Shown: positions 55,772-64,000, counted from the stretch's first letter. The stretch: DNA of 64,000 nt from Branchiibius sp. NY16-3462-2 (GCF_001594145.1 NZ_LVCF01000038.1:218291-282290); one strand, 5' to 3'. The notes: generated by a model not told the origin, from the sequence alone. Translations and numbers: made by a program.

Positions 55772-56620
55772 GTGGGTATGCGGGTGTGGGTCAACGGGCG
55801 CATCGTGGGCGACGAACCGAGCCTAAATGCGCTCGATCACGGCGTCACGGTCGGTGACGGTGTCTTCGAGACCTGCAAGGTGGTCGACTCCGGGGTGTTC
55901 GCGTTGCAACGCCACCATGAGCGACTGGACCGCTCGCTGCAGGCGATGGGCCTGCCCGCCGCGGACCGGGGGATTCTCGATGAGGCGATCGGCGCCGTAC
56001 TGCAAGAGCCCATCACCTTCGGCCGGTTGCGCTACACCGTCACCGCGGGGGTCGGCCCGATGGGTTCGGACCGCGGCGACGCGCCGCTCAGTTACGTGGT
56101 CGCGGCGGCGGAGGCCGCGCCGTTCCCACCGACCGCCAAGATCGTCGTCGTGCCGTGGACCCGCAACGAGCGGGGCGCCCTGGCAGGGGTGAAATCCACG
56201 TCGTACGGCGAGAACGTGCTGGCGCTCAAGCGTGCCAAGGCCGAGGGCGGCAGCGAGGCGATCTTCGCCAACACCCGCGGCGAACTGTGCGAGGGCACCG
56301 GCAGCAACATCTTCGTGGTCATCGACGGGGTCGCTGTGACGCCGCCGCTGACGTCCGGTGCGTTGGCCGGGATCACCCGGGGTCTGGTACTGGAGGCGGC
56401 AGCCGCCACCGGGATCCCGACCGCAGAGCGGGACCTGCCGATCGGCGTACTCGACACCTGCGACGAAGTCTTCCTGACCTCCACCACGCGCGACATCCAA
56501 CCGGTGCATGCCGTCGGTGAGCGAACGGTTGCTGCGCCCGGCCCGGTCACGGCGCGATTGCAGGCGGCTTTCGCGGAAGTGTCGCGGGAGATGGGCGTGA
56601 CCCGGTTCGCGCCAGTATGA
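55772..56620 (+). CDS. pabC: Aminodeoxychorismate lyase (class IV aminotransferase fold)
   Basis: 282-residue PLP enzyme that releases pyruvate from aminodeoxychorismate to give p-aminobenzoate. Features: RVWVNGRIVGDEPSLNALDHG, VGDGVFETCKV, the PLP lysine region GVKSTSYGENVLALKRA, CEGTGSNIFVVIDGVAVTPPL, and DEVFLTSTTRDIQPVHAVG. A branched-chain or D-amino-acid aminotransferase is the alternative, but placement after pabB favours PabC. GTG start at 55772 with AGGAGG (55761-55766). The stop overlaps the next start (ATGA). Confidence 0.9.
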   Translation: MGMRVWVNGRIVGDEPSLNALDHGVTVGDGVFETCKVVDSGVFALQRHHERLDRSLQAMGLPAADRGILDEAIGAVLQEPITFGRLRYTVTAGVGPMGSDRGDAPLSYVVAAAEAAPFPPTAKIVVVPWTRNERGALAGVKSTSYGENVLALKRAKAEGGSEAIFANTRGELCEGTGSNIFVVIDGVAVTPPLTSGALAGITRGLVLEAAAATGIPTAERDLPIGVLDTCDEVFLTSTTRDIQPVHAVGERTVAAPGPVTARLQAAFAEVSREMGVTRFAPV

Positions 56621-57063
56621 GTCAGCGCACGCCGAAAGACAGCAAGTGGTGGGTGGATGCGGACGAGGATCCGTGGGCCTGGCGGCGGGCGCTGAAGTCC
56701 AACTGGACCACGATGATCATCTACCGAACCATCGTCATCGTCGTCGGTCTGGCGATCGTGGTGCTCGGGGTCATTCTGCTGCCGTTCCCGGGCCCGGGAT
56801 GGCTGATCATCTTCCTCGGCCTGGGGGTGTTGGCCTCGGAGTTCGAGCCAGCCGCCAAACTGCGCTCGTATGCGATCAAGCAGGTCAAGAAGTGGAACGA
56901 GTGGCAGAAACAGCAGTCCTGGTGGGTGCGCGCACTGCTCGGTCTCGCGTTGTTCGTGTTCGTCGTGGCGGTGTTCTACGCGCTCTTCGCGATCAGCGGC
57001 GTGCCGGCGTATTTGCCTGATGGCGTTGAGAATTGGCTGCGCGGGCTACCTGGCCTGCACTGA
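56617..57063 (+). CDS. TIGR02611-type small membrane protein (PGPGW motif)
   Basis: 148 residues with hydrophobic segments near 36-53 (IYRTIVIVVGLAIVVLGVIL), 58-72 after the PFPGPGWLIIFLGLGVLA motif, and 105-127 (ALLGLALFVFVVAVFYALFA). The PGPGW motif identifies an actinobacterial membrane family with no known role. It overlaps pabC by 4 bases and so belongs to the same transcript. Confidence 0.85.
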   Translation: MSQRTPKDSKWWVDADEDPWAWRRALKSNWTTMIIYRTIVIVVGLAIVVLGVILLPFPGPGWLIIFLGLGVLASEFEPAAKLRSYAIKQVKKWNEWQKQQSWWVRALLGLALFVFVVAVFYALFAISGVPAYLPDGVENWLRGLPGLH

Positions 57064-57314
57064 ACTAGGAGTCACCTACGATCGGTGAAGTGGGGAACAC
57101 GCAGCGCTCTCGCTTCATACGCGGGCTGTTCGAGGTCGCCGGTGTAGATAGCAACTTGCACTTCCGCCATTTCTATAAGTAGCTACAGCTCACACACTCA
57201 GGTCGTGTCTTCGCGCAAAGATGACGTGAGGTAGCCCTTGGCCGATAGGGCGCGATCCGCGTAGGCGATCGTGTGGGGAGGTGGTAACTGAGCGGCGATG
57301 AGAGGAAATACGGT
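57064..57314. other. Intergenic boundary between the pab operon and the accessory island
   Basis: 251 bases without a gene. Base composition shifts here from the GC-rich core toward the AT-richer defence-type gene that follows. I see no hairpin, repeat or RNA gene. Confidence 0.3.
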
Positions 57315-59066
57315 CTAACCCACCTTGAGGCCGTTTGCTTCTCGTATCCGTCGCGCTACTTCGGAGATATGCGTCGTGAGATCCGCACTCCATGTAGTCA
57401 TGGGTAGGTGTCTTTTGATTATGTTTCGGGCGATTGTTACCTTGCTCGGCCCGGCTGAAGAATCTTTGAAATTCTTACCTAGAGGCGATTTCCATAGACC
57501 TGATGGATACGCATAGTCTCGATCAGGATATTCGTCCTTTAGCGCCGACTTTAAGTCGGTCGACGAGATATAATTCTCGATCGTGTATCCCTCTGTTACC
57601 CAACTCATCGCTCCAATGTCGTCGAGTTCGCTAAGGATCCTCAATTTGGTTTCGTTGAGCGGTTCGTCATGCTTTCTTCTATCAGAGTCCATTACTACGG
57701 CAATATTTCGGTTGACCCTCATTAAATTGATCAGTTCATTGGTCTCTCTGTCATCGGCGGATAAATGGTTCAGCATAGCACCGCCATAGAACATGATTGA
57801 GTAGTGGACTCCCTCAATAAGTTCACCGTCGCACTGGCTCAGCCAATGGGCGATATACAGCCGGTCAGTTGGCCCTTCTACCCAGATGATGAAGTTGGAC
57901 TGCACGATATCTGACGCTCGGTTTCCAAGATCAGATATTGCGATCGCTAGTTCTCGGCTCTCCGCGATAGAAGTCGCTTCAGTCCACCTATCCTGCCGAA
58001 TAAGGTGAGTTATCGATGAGAACTCAGCGTTAATCATGGGGGCGGAATGTGTCGATATCAGATAGTGGTTGTCAGTTGATGCCTCTAGATATTGAACGAG
58101 CATTCGCTGAAGTGTCGGATGGAGATGGAGCTCAGGCTCTTCAATACACACTAGGTGATCCACTTTGAGTGTTGCCACGGCAGCATGGAAGATTACCTCA
58201 GCAATACCTGTCCCTAGTTGTTCAAGACGAGTAGCGGTATATGTAGACGTCATGACATTGATTGTTGACTTGGAGTCAGGAATTTGGATCGTCGCCCGGT
58301 CATCGTCGAGGACCGCTCTAATAAAGCTATTCAGACGGTGCCACTTTGCAATATCACTTTCGTAGTTCTCTGCATCAGGATTTGCGAGAGATGCAAGTCT
58401 TTGAATTAAGCCGCGTCCAGAAACAGTCGAGTCGACGCCGTGAGTTCCCTCCGCGTCGATGCGCCTAAACGTATCGATCCAGTGGATCGGAGGGATGAAT
58501 TCCCACGGCTTCCATTGGCCAAGAATTAGATTTGTATAGTTTTCAAACGGTACACCTGATGATTGTGATAGTGTAGCTTGACTCATTTGTTGTAGTTGTT
58601 CCGATGTGTAATTACTAGCGACAGCCATACCTTCTTCAAACTGCTTCTTGCTCGCTTTGAGAGGCACTTCTCCCAGCATGTCACCTTCGAAATCAAACCA
58701 CGTAGTATTGGTGTTTCCCCGTGAATAGGCTGAAGTCGAAAATAGAGCACTGAGTGCCGATGAGCCTGGTAGAAGTTTTGCTTGAACGTCTGGCGTCATC
58801 TTTAACCCAATAGATATGGTTTGCGAGCCTTCCCATCCGCGGGGAACGTCACTTTCCGCGGCGAAGAAGGGTGTGTCAGATTGTTGAAGCCCATTTCGTA
58901 ATTTGTGCAATACCTGAGATGCAAAAGCCAACGTGTTTGATTTGCCTACGTCGTTCTTCCCTACTACGAGGTGAATTTTTTCCATTGGTCCAATCTGTTG
59001 CATACCGCCACTGCCGAAACTGCGGTAGCCGTTGATTCCGAAACCGGCAAAATCATCTAGAGCCAT
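57315..59066 (-). CDS. OLD-family ATPase with C-terminal TOPRIM domain, candidate defence nuclease
   Basis: 583 residues. The N-terminal ABC-type ATPase has Walker A GKNDVGKS (36-43), a signature-like stretch near LEQLGTGIAEVIF, Walker B CIEEPELHLHP and H-loop STHSAPMI. The C-terminal TOPRIM domain has WVEGPTDRLYI (Glu), VVMDSDRRK (DxD) and TEGYTIENYI. OLD/GajA-type proteins are nucleases that act in phage exclusion. Base composition is foreign: 27 of 60 bases at 57481-57540 are G or C, against 40 of 60 at 56761-56820. No GajB-like helicase or other partner is adjacent. A perfect TATAAT seven bases before the ATG supports this start and a leaderless mRNA. Confidence 0.85.
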   Translation of the reverse strand: MALDDFAGFGINGYRSFGSGGMQQIGPMEKIHLVVGKNDVGKSNTLAFASQVLHKLRNGLQQSDTPFFAAESDVPRGWEGSQTISIGLKMTPDVQAKLLPGSSALSALFSTSAYSRGNTNTTWFDFEGDMLGEVPLKASKKQFEEGMAVASNYTSEQLQQMSQATLSQSSGVPFENYTNLILGQWKPWEFIPPIHWIDTFRRIDAEGTHGVDSTVSGRGLIQRLASLANPDAENYESDIAKWHRLNSFIRAVLDDDRATIQIPDSKSTINVMTSTYTATRLEQLGTGIAEVIFHAAVATLKVDHLVCIEEPELHLHPTLQRMLVQYLEASTDNHYLISTHSAPMINAEFSSITHLIRQDRWTEATSIAESRELAIAISDLGNRASDIVQSNFIIWVEGPTDRLYIAHWLSQCDGELIEGVHYSIMFYGGAMLNHLSADDRETNELINLMRVNRNIAVVMDSDRRKHDEPLNETKLRILSELDDIGAMSWVTEGYTIENYISSTDLKSALKDEYPDRDYAYPSGLWKSPLGKNFKDSSAGPSKVTIARNIIKRHLPMTTWSADLTTHISEVARRIREANGLKVG

Positions 59067-59073
59067 ACGACTT

Positions 59074-59079
59074 ATTATA
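59074..59079 (-). promoter_or_regulatory. Perfect -10 hexamer of the OLD-like gene
   Basis: TATAAT on the minus strand, with exactly 7 bases between it and the ATG at 59066, so transcription would start at or next to the start codon. No Shine-Dalgarno and no convincing -35 are visible. Confidence 0.55.
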
Positions 59080-59379
59080 GCCGCCTGCGTACCAACCAGA
59101 TGGTGTAGCCAGCATGTCTGTCGGCACAGTGATCCGAGTTTCCGGCCATAATCGACCCTCGCACCGTCTTTGACCGGCATGACTCCAAGACTACTTAGTT
59201 CAGACCTATAACGAGGGCCTCCCTGAGGTACTCGCCACCGGACCACCAAGCCCGCCTGCACATAAGGGGGCACGCGGATGGGAAACACAGCTGACAGTCG
59301 CTGTGCGACTCATCAGGAAGTGCAGGACGTGAAGGTCTTCATAGTCGTGGCATCGCTCATATCTGAGTCGGTACATTCT
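59080..59379. other. Gene-free stretch between the OLD-like gene and the IS remnant
   Basis: About 300 bases. The frame upstream of the OLD-like gene stays open here, but the translation shows no recognisable sequence. The composition is mixed. I see no gene, RNA or repeat. Confidence 0.3.
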
Positions 59380-59994
59380 TCACAACGCTCTCATGACGCT
59401 CCCGTGTTGCGACATGCGCTCGCACGCCAGCACGCGAGTTGCGGCCGACGGTGCTTTGTGTCGAGGAACAAAGCGGTGGTGATAGTTGTCCTCGAACTGG
59501 ACCTGACCGAGGCGTTTGGCGTCGTTGATGGTGAGGGCCGGCACCGCCCGCGCCTGGGCGTGTCGGGCCCGATAGGTCGTCACGTCGACCTGCACGTCCT
59601 GCTCTCGCAGCTCGCCTGCAGATCGACACGGACCGCGAAAGCCCCCGCGCGCAGGGTGTCAGTGAAACTCTCACGATTGGCGGCTGCGGGGGTCGGGTCC
59701 CGCGCGAAGAAGGACGTCGCTGCCCGCGGCATCGCCACGTCCTCACGCAGCCTGCGGTTCTCGGCCCCGCGTCGCTTGATCTCCTCAGTCTCCCCGGGGC
59801 CAGTCCCGGGCGACGCCGGCCTCGACATGCGCCTGGGGTACCCATCGGCGCACGCTTTAAGCACTCACGCCTAGCTGCTTACCAACCGCGGTCGTGGCCG
59901 CGGTCAACGAGGGGTAGTCCTACTGGTGCTTAACCACCAAGCAACCCGTCCGAGGCTTCAACTCTTCAGCGGTCCTCTTCGGCACGGCGTGCAT
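59380..59994 (-). mobile_element. Decayed IS3-family element: orfA and start of orfB
   Basis: Reading the minus strand from 59994, orfA begins MHAVPKRTAEELKPRTGCLVVK, hits an in-frame TAG, continues as LTAATTAVGKQLGVSA, then shifts frame to GTGPGETEEIKRRGAENRRL and ATSFFARD, the coiled-coil end of IS3-type OrfA. A relic of orfB follows (FTDTLRAGAF, then TTYRARHAQARAV in another frame) and dies out near 59380. The DDE catalytic region is absent. Inverted-repeat ends were not identified. The element is dead and truncated. Confidence 0.75.
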
Positions 59995-60094
59995 CCCTCC
60001 AACTCACAAGGGTGCGGCATCAAACCTGGGACTTTACACGGCTGCTCGGCGTAGAGCGCACGCTAAAGGGCCGTTCGTCGGGCAGGATCTGAGC

Positions 60095-61666
60095 ATGCGC
60101 GATGAAGCGACAACCGGCGGCATGCTGATCGGGGTGACCCGGGAGCGAGCCGGTGAGACCCGGGTGTCGGCGACACCGACGACCGTCAAGCAGTTGATCG
60201 GACTCGGTTACCAGGTGGTCGTCGAGGCCGGTGCGGGGGACTTGTCCTCGTTCACCGATGCGGCGTACGTCGAGTCCGGGGCTGCCGTCGGCACCGCCGC
60301 CGACGTGTGGGCCGCGGACGTGGTCTTCCGCGTCAACGCTCCATCGATGGACGAAGTCGCCCAGCTTCGTCCTGGCGCAGTCCTGGTCTCGCTGATCGCA
60401 CCGGCGCTCAACCCGGAACTGGTGGAAGCACTTCGGGCGCAGGACGTTACGACACTGGCGATGGACGCCGTACCCCGGATCTCCCGTGCCCAGTCTCTGG
60501 ACGTGCTCTCCTCGATGGCCAACATCGCGGGCTACCGCGCGGTGATCGAAGCGGCCCACGCCTTCGGTCGTTTCTTCACCGGACAGGTCACAGCGGCCGG
60601 CAAGGTGCCCCCGGCGAAGGTCCTGGTTGCTGGCGCGGGTGTCGCGGGTCTTGCCGCTATCGGCGCGGCGTCCGCGCTGGGCGCGGTCGTACGGGCTACC
60701 GATCCGCGCCCGGAGGTCGCCGACCAGGTGAAATCCCTGGGCGGTGAGTACCTCCCGGTGGTGGTCGACGAAGTGGCCGAGCAGTCCGGCACCGGTTATG
60801 CCACGGCGACCTCGCAGGCGTACGACGAAGCCGCCGCCAGGTTGTACTCCCAGCAGGCGGCCGACGTCGACATCATCATCACCACTGCGCTGATCCCGGG
60901 GCGGCCCGCGCCGCGCCTAATCACGGCCGACGACGTCGCCGCAATGAAGGCGGGCTCAGTGATCGTGGACATGGCCGCCGCCCAGGGCGGCAACGTGGCC
61001 GGTTCGGTCGCCGGCGAGGTGGTCACGACACCGAACGGGGTCACCATCATCGGGTACGCCGATCTGGCCGGGCGGCTGCCCGCGCAGGCCTCCCAGCTGT
61101 ATTCGACCAACCTGGTCAACCTGCTCAAACTGGTGACCCCCGCCAAAGACGGTGTCCTCACTCTCGACCTCGACGATGCCGTCCAGCGGGGGCTGACGGT
61201 GACCCGCGACGGCGAGACGCTGTGGCCGCCCCCTGCGGTGCAGGTATCCGCGGCACCAACGAGCGCGCCGCCGTCGCAGGTGGTCACGACCCATCCCGCC
61301 CCGGTGGACCAGCCCGTCGCGTTCGGTGCCCGGCTCGGCGTCGTGATCGCCGGCTTCATCGCGCTCTTCCTGGTCAATGCGTACGCACCCGCTCCGATCC
61401 CGCAGCACTTCACGGTGCTCGTCCTGGCGATCGTGATCGGCTTCTACGTGATCGGGCACGTGGCCCACGCGTTGCACACGCCGCTGATGTCGGTCACCAA
61501 CGCGATCTCCGGGGTGATCGTCGTTGGTGCTCTGATTCAGCTGGCCCAGGACAACCTGGCGATCCACCTGCTGGCGGGGGTGGCGGTGTTGCTCGCCTCG
61601 ATCAACATCTTCGGTGGCTTCGCCGTTACCCGGCGGATGCTGGCCATGTTCAGCAAGGGGAACTGA
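60095..61666 (+). CDS. pntA: NAD(P) transhydrogenase subunit alpha
   Basis: 523 residues. The N-terminal NAD-binding domain dI (GVTRERAGETRVSATPTTVKQL, APALNPELVEAL, AMDAVPRISRAQSLD, VLVAGAGVAGLAAIGAASALGAVVRATDPRP) is followed by a linker near 385-410 and about four hydrophobic helices (GVVIAGFIALFLVNAYAPAP, FTVLVLAIVIGFYVIGHV and others). With PntB it couples proton flow to hydride transfer between NADH and NADP. The length matches the E. coli-type fused alpha subunit. ATG at 60095; pntB follows after 2 bases. Confidence 0.96.
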   Translation: MRDEATTGGMLIGVTRERAGETRVSATPTTVKQLIGLGYQVVVEAGAGDLSSFTDAAYVESGAAVGTAADVWAADVVFRVNAPSMDEVAQLRPGAVLVSLIAPALNPELVEALRAQDVTTLAMDAVPRISRAQSLDVLSSMANIAGYRAVIEAAHAFGRFFTGQVTAAGKVPPAKVLVAGAGVAGLAAIGAASALGAVVRATDPRPEVADQVKSLGGEYLPVVVDEVAEQSGTGYATATSQAYDEAAARLYSQQAADVDIIITTALIPGRPAPRLITADDVAAMKAGSVIVDMAAAQGGNVAGSVAGEVVTTPNGVTIIGYADLAGRLPAQASQLYSTNLVNLLKLVTPAKDGVLTLDLDDAVQRGLTVTRDGETLWPPPAVQVSAAPTSAPPSQVVTTHPAPVDQPVAFGARLGVVIAGFIALFLVNAYAPAPIPQHFTVLVLAIVIGFYVIGHVAHALHTPLMSVTNAISGVIVVGALIQLAQDNLAIHLLAGVAVLLASINIFGGFAVTRRMLAMFSKGN

Positions 61667-61668
61667 CC

Positions 61669-63081
61669 ATGTCCGTCACCTCGATCGCGGTCGCCGGATA
61701 CCTCGTCGCCGCCCTGCTCTTCATCCTCTCGCTAGCTGGTCTCTCCAAACACGAAACCTCCCGTCGCGGCTGGGGATTCGGCGTCGCCGGCATGGTCCTC
61801 GCCCTCGTGGTCACCATCATTTCCGCGGTCGACGAATCCCCTGTACGGGCGACGACGGTCGCGATCATCCTGGTGGCAATGGTCGTCGGTGCGGTGATCG
61901 GTCTGTGGCGTGCCCGGATCGTCCAGATGACCGGGATGCCTGAACTCATCGCGCTGCTGCACTCGTTCGTCGGTCTCGCGGCGGTCCTCGTCGGGTGGGC
62001 GAGCTACATCGAGGTGGAGCAGAACAATTCGGCCGGTCTGGCCGGCTCACTGCTGCGCATCCACCACGCAGAAGTCTTCATCGGTGTCTTCATCGGAGCG
62101 GTCACGTTCACCGGTTCGATCGTCGCCTTCCTGAAACTGTCCGGCCGGATGAAAAGCGCGCCGCTGATGCTGCCGGGCAAGAACGCTCTCAACGTCGGTG
62201 CCCTGGTGCTGTTCGTGGCGCTCACCGTCTGGTTCGTCATCCACCCGGCGCTCTGGCTGCTGATCCTGGTCACCCTGGTTGCGTTGGCCCTCGGCTGGCA
62301 CCTGGTCGCCTCGATCGGCGGCGGTGACATGCCGGTGGTGGTCTCGATGCTGAACTCCTACTCCGGGTGGGCCGCGGCCGCCTCGGGCTTCCTGCTGGAC
62401 AACGACCTGCTGATCGTGACCGGCGCTCTGGTGGGCTCCTCGGGTGCCTACCTGTCGTACATCATGTGCCGGGCGATGAACCGCTCCTTCGTCTCCGTCA
62501 TCGCCGGCGGCTTCGGCATCGAGGCGCCTGCGTCATCGGACGTGGACTACGGGACGCACCGTGAGATCAATGCCGAGGCGGTCGCCGATCTGCTGGCCGG
62601 TGCGAGCAGCGTGGTCATCACCCCGGGCTACGGAATGGCCGTTGCCCAGGCGCAGTACGGCGTGGCCGATCTCACCCGCCGGCTGCGGGAGGCGGGTGTC
62701 GCCGTACGTTTCGGCATTCATCCGGTCGCCGGGCGGCTGCCCGGCCACATGAATGTGCTTCTGGCAGAGGCAAAAGTGCCCTACGACATCGTGCTCGGGA
62801 TGGACGAGATCAACGACGATCTGGCCACCACCGACGTGGTCCTGGTGATCGGGGCCAACGACACGGTCAACCCGGCCGCTGCTGAGGACCCGGGCTCGCC
62901 GATCGCCGGCATGCCGGTGCTGCAGGTCTGGGAGGCCACCGACGTCATCGTGTTCAAACGGTCGATGGCCGCCGGGTACGCGGGTGTCCAGAATCCGTTG
63001 TTCTTCCGGGATAACACTCAGATGCTGTTCGGCGATGCCAAGGACCGGGTCGGCGACATCTTGGCGGCGCTCGGCCGGTAG
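61669..63081 (+). CDS. pntB: NAD(P) transhydrogenase subunit beta
   Basis: 470 residues. The membrane domain dII spans about 1-260 with about nine helices (LVAALLFILSLAGLSKHETS, MPELIALLHSFVGLAAVLVG, VFIGVFIGAVTFTGSIVAFL), then the NADP-binding domain dIII with VVITPGYGMAVAQAQYGVA, FGIHPVAGRLPGHMNVLLAEA, VVLVIGANDTVNPAA and VFKRSMAAGYAGVQN. It forms the proton channel and binds NADP(H). It ends the two-gene operon, followed 18 bases later by a terminator hairpin. Confidence 0.97.
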   Translation: MSVTSIAVAGYLVAALLFILSLAGLSKHETSRRGWGFGVAGMVLALVVTIISAVDESPVRATTVAIILVAMVVGAVIGLWRARIVQMTGMPELIALLHSFVGLAAVLVGWASYIEVEQNNSAGLAGSLLRIHHAEVFIGVFIGAVTFTGSIVAFLKLSGRMKSAPLMLPGKNALNVGALVLFVALTVWFVIHPALWLLILVTLVALALGWHLVASIGGGDMPVVVSMLNSYSGWAAAASGFLLDNDLLIVTGALVGSSGAYLSYIMCRAMNRSFVSVIAGGFGIEAPASSDVDYGTHREINAEAVADLLAGASSVVITPGYGMAVAQAQYGVADLTRRLREAGVAVRFGIHPVAGRLPGHMNVLLAEAKVPYDIVLGMDEINDDLATTDVVLVIGANDTVNPAAAEDPGSPIAGMPVLQVWEATDVIVFKRSMAAGYAGVQNPLFFRDNTQMLFGDAKDRVGDILAALGR

Positions 63082-63099
63082 CACGCCATGGAGGAGAAC

Positions 63100-63134
63100 A
63101 GCCCTCTGACGGCGTTTCCGCAGTTCAGAGGGCT
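63100..63134 (+). terminator. Terminator hairpin of pntAB
   Basis: AGCCCTCTGA (63100-63109) pairs perfectly with TCAGAGGGCT (63125-63134) around a 15-base loop, followed by TCGGGTTT. Confidence 0.85.
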
Positions 63135-63174
63135 TCGGGTTTGGTGGACGTAAAGGGACTCGATCAGATTCTCT

Positions 63175-63561
63175 GTGCACTTCGCCGCTCAGCGACTGGC
63201 CGGCTACCGAGACGGGCTGGCGGCGGGTCGTACCTACGATGACCGACTGACAGCGCATGAGCGAGACCCGGGTGAAGGGCAAGTGACCTCCGCCGCGTTC
63301 GACGCGCTGCTGGACTCTGGTGTCACGCAGAAATGCGATCATCTGTCTGGTCGATCCGTTAGCTGCACCGGCATCTGCAGCCTATACCGACGCGGCGTGC
63401 GAGTCCCGGATGACGTCGCGATGACTGGCTACGAGGACGAGGGGACCGCCCGCTTTCACTCACCACTCACGTCGGTGCGACAGTCCTACCCGCGAATGGG
63501 CGAACGGGCGGTCAAGCTGTTGATGCAACTCATCGATGGCTCTCAACTGCCTGCCCCGTGA
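63175..63561 (+). pseudogene. LacI-family regulator fragment (effector domain only)
   Basis: The translation opens with FAAQRLAGYRDGLAAG and ends with RVPDDVAMTGYEDEGTARF, SPLTSVRQSYPRMGERAVKLL, both standard LacI/GalR C-terminal-domain segments. The DNA-binding HTH and the first half of the effector domain are missing, the middle (DHLSGRSVSCTGICSLY) no longer resembles the family, and after the stop an EEVPTTSIIRR-like tail in another frame suggests a lost C-terminus up to about 63615. It is a decayed remnant, not a functional regulator. Confidence 0.7.
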
Positions 63562-63615
63562 GGAGGTGCCGACCACATCAATCATCCGAAGGCGACACTG
63601 ACGGACCCCTGAGGT

Positions 63616-63789
63616 AGGCGCGAATCAGCCAGACGGACCGGGAAGGTCGTGTCGATGGCAACCTCATATGGACATGCCGTCGTCCACCGGCGGCCCGACC
63701 GCAGTTTTCACCGCGATTACGGTTGCCCCAGCTATTGTTGGGTTGAGTTTGACCTGTACCCGGTGTCTCGGACGGTTTCGGTTGGTTGA
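63616..63789. other. Gene-free stretch leading to the IS remnant
   Basis: No gene seen. CTGTACCCGGTGTCTCGGACGG near 63754-63775 (written here in two parts for reference: CTGTACCCGGTG, TCTCGGACGG) lies just outside the transposase stop and could be the right-hand terminal repeat of the IS, but its mate would be beyond the window. Confidence 0.3.
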
Positions 63790-64000
63790 TTATGCCGCAG
63801 CCGCGGCACGGTTGCGAAGATCTTCGTCCTCGACCGGGATCGGTAGCCCAGCGCCGAGTGGCGCCGGTAGGGGCGCGACCTTGCCCATCGAGCCCAATAA
63901 CCCTGCCTGACGCAACCGGCTACCAAACAGCCAGGACGTGTACTGAGTGCCCCGGTCCGAATGGACAATGGTGTCAATGGGTTTGCGGTGCGCCCGGGCC
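63790..64000 (-). mobile_element. IS3-family transposase (orfB) C-terminal remnant, internally deleted
   Basis: The minus strand from the window edge reads RKPIDTIVHSDRGTQYTSWL, carrying the second Asp of the DDE triad, then LRQAGLLGSMG. In intact relatives about 50 residues follow, including the catalytic Glu. Here the sequence jumps, with a frame change, to YRRHSALGYRS and then back to VEDEDLRNRAAAA and a stop at 63790. The enzyme is therefore inactive. The element continues past the window. It is a different copy from the relic at 59380-59994, since the segment order does not fit one element. Confidence 0.8.

Noticed and set aside
57315..59066. Gabija (GajA-GajB) or a retron-associated ATPase
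   Set aside because: No UvrD-like helicase, reverse transcriptase or other partner lies on either side; only an IS relic and the pab operon do.
59278..59874. 198-codon plus-strand open frame over the IS relic
   Set aside because: It is the antisense of the recognisable OrfA/OrfB remnants and shows no coding resemblance of its own.

Overview
The window reads as chromosomal DNA of a high-GC actinobacterium. Evidence: an F420-type luciferase-like oxidoreductase, the coproporphyrin-dependent heme genes (hemE, a HemY-type oxidase, the HemQ/ChdC decarboxylase), DUF3000, a helix-turn-helix-fused MurA paralogue, LigD-polymerase plus LigC, and many GTG starts. A Micrococcales member (Dermacoccaceae/Intrasporangiaceae-like) is my guess from gene content only. 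No rRNA or CRISPR array was seen; four tRNA genes are present.

Layout. 1-3.1 kb: end of a TRAM/RumA-type RNA methyltransferase, a PIN/ribbon-helix-helix toxin-antitoxin pair, and a reductase plus an F420 oxidoreductase. 3.2-6.0 kb: aconitase behind a perfect 20-bp palindrome. 6.1-8.4 kb: a small accessory patch with an HTH-nucleotidyltransferase gene overlapping a shortened partner, a GNAT acetyltransferase and an alpha/beta hydrolase broken by an internal deletion. 8.5-15.1 kb: C39-like exported peptidase, dxs, GDPD, two small genes and the HTH-MurA fusion. 15.2-20.5 kb: fadB/fadA beta-oxidation genes, ribonuclease D and DUF3000. 20.5-24.2 kb: heme operon, then convergent msrB with a sigma-R-like promoter. 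24.3-28.4 kb: secreted nuclease and an FAD oxidase. 28.4-31.8 kb: LigD polymerase domain, LigC and an exported hydrolase. 31.8-36.7 kb: RibD-like reductase, PPK2, GlgX and a YihY-type membrane protein. 36.8-37.3 kb: tRNA-Gly, tRNA-Cys, tRNA-Gly, tRNA-Val and a strong terminator. 37.4-43.0 kb: a deaminase and a probable catabolic group (flavin monooxygenase, SDR, LysR, acyl-CoA synthetase). 43.0-45.9 kb: metallo-beta-lactamase-fold protein with a membrane alkaline-phosphatase-superfamily protein.

45.9-51.6 kb holds the most interesting metabolic group: an RpiR regulator and a class II glutamine amidotransferase diverge from an operon of a glutamine-synthetase-like ligase, an amidohydrolase and an APC permease. 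The last three overlap by 4 bases. I read it as an inducible module that imports a compound, gamma-glutamylates or otherwise amidates it and hydrolyses the products. The substrate is unknown.

51.7-57.1 kb: secreted phospholipase C, an unknown secreted protein, then pabB-pabC-TIGR02611. PhoP-box-like direct repeats precede both the phospholipase and the secreted nuclease, suggesting a shared phosphate-starvation response. 57.3-60.0 kb is a foreign patch: a visibly AT-richer, single-gene OLD-type ATPase/TOPRIM nuclease (a candidate phage-defence gene) beside a decayed IS3-family element. 60.1-63.1 kb is pntAB. The window ends in a LacI fragment and a second, internally deleted IS3-family transposase remnant.
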